32,407 nucleotides of DNA from an uncultured Mycoplasmatota bacterium (lineage in GTDB: Bacteria > Bacillota_I > Bacilli_A > RF39 > UBA660): NCBI GenBank assembly GCA_948329525.1, contig CAOJBM010000013.1, forward strand, positions 1-32,407, in the 5' to 3' direction. The notes beneath the pieces were generated by a model. The model did no database searches. It was not told the DNA's origin and saw only the letters and a program-made list of their open reading frames with translations. Position numbers and translations under genes: made by a program. Below, piece by piece: positions 32,386-32,407 of this stretch; the stretch's first letter is position 1; each line of letters starts with the position of its first letter.

Positions 32386-32407
32386 CATAACTAATAATTA
32401 GTAAAAA

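Noticed and set aside
1-32407. CRISPR arrays, tRNA or rRNA genes, complete insertion sequences
   Set aside because: No regularly spaced repeats, cloverleaf/GGTTCRA signatures, rRNA motifs or intact transposase genes were seen on either strand.

Overview
The window is AT-rich chromosomal DNA from a Gram-positive, low-GC Bacillota. TGG encodes Trp and TGA is used as an ordinary stop (for example in the FemX-like and DUF3990 genes), so this is not the Mycoplasma code. Class B sortase, an LtaS-type sulfatase, a FemAB transferase, MurE and a lipoprotein indicate a monoderm with a real peptidoglycan wall. Codon bias, GGTGG/GGAGG ribosome sites and the gene repertoire resemble uncultured gut Bacilli (RF39/CAG-type or Erysipelotrichales relatives). 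That placement is an inference from style, not from a marker gene.

Layout. 1-4003: small multidrug-export-type membrane protein, a histidine-phosphatase homologue without its catalytic motif, a FemX/MurM-like transferase on the minus strand, and MgtE. 4004-7113: accessory segment with an Rpn-nuclease remnant, a double-HTH repressor divergent from a two-gene surface-protein operon (the second gene has a C-type-lectin-like variable C-terminus), then a DUF3990 ADP-ribosyltransferase-like gene with its partner. 7114-9750: putative Mn exporter under a 19-bp palindromic promoter, TspO, a lipoprotein and MscL. 9763-12212 (minus): a wall-spanning DUF4874/DUF4832 protein and a GNAT whose 5' end is frameshifted. 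12398-16188: TetR plus ABC ATPase plus two ABC-2 permeases, an autoregulated export operon. 16200-18795: an antitoxin relic, then a Ppx/GppA-like actin-fold protein paired with a divergent PurA paralogue. 18868-20799: sortase B, dCMP deaminase, DUF6512 membrane protein. 20909-22523: AAA ATPase plus RloB/TOPRIM pair, an AbiL/RloAB-type defence candidate. 22634-24784: Tex. 24926-25996: a decayed AAA_14/DUF4143 ATPase. 26072-32324: LtaS-like enzyme, AsnB, an unrecognised 338-aa protein and MurE.

The most interesting items are: (a) the Ppx-like/PurA-like operon, in which the PurA catalytic Asp is replaced by Ser, as I recall for phage PurZ; (b) the surface protein whose C-terminal coding stretch falls abruptly from about 45% A to about 23% A, as expected of a diversified C-type-lectin variable region; (c) the AAA plus RloB pair and the DUF3990 pair as defence or toxin modules; (d) several clean palindromic operators lying over promoters (metal exporter, TetR operon, XRE divergon). 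No tRNA, rRNA, CRISPR array or intact insertion sequence was seen.
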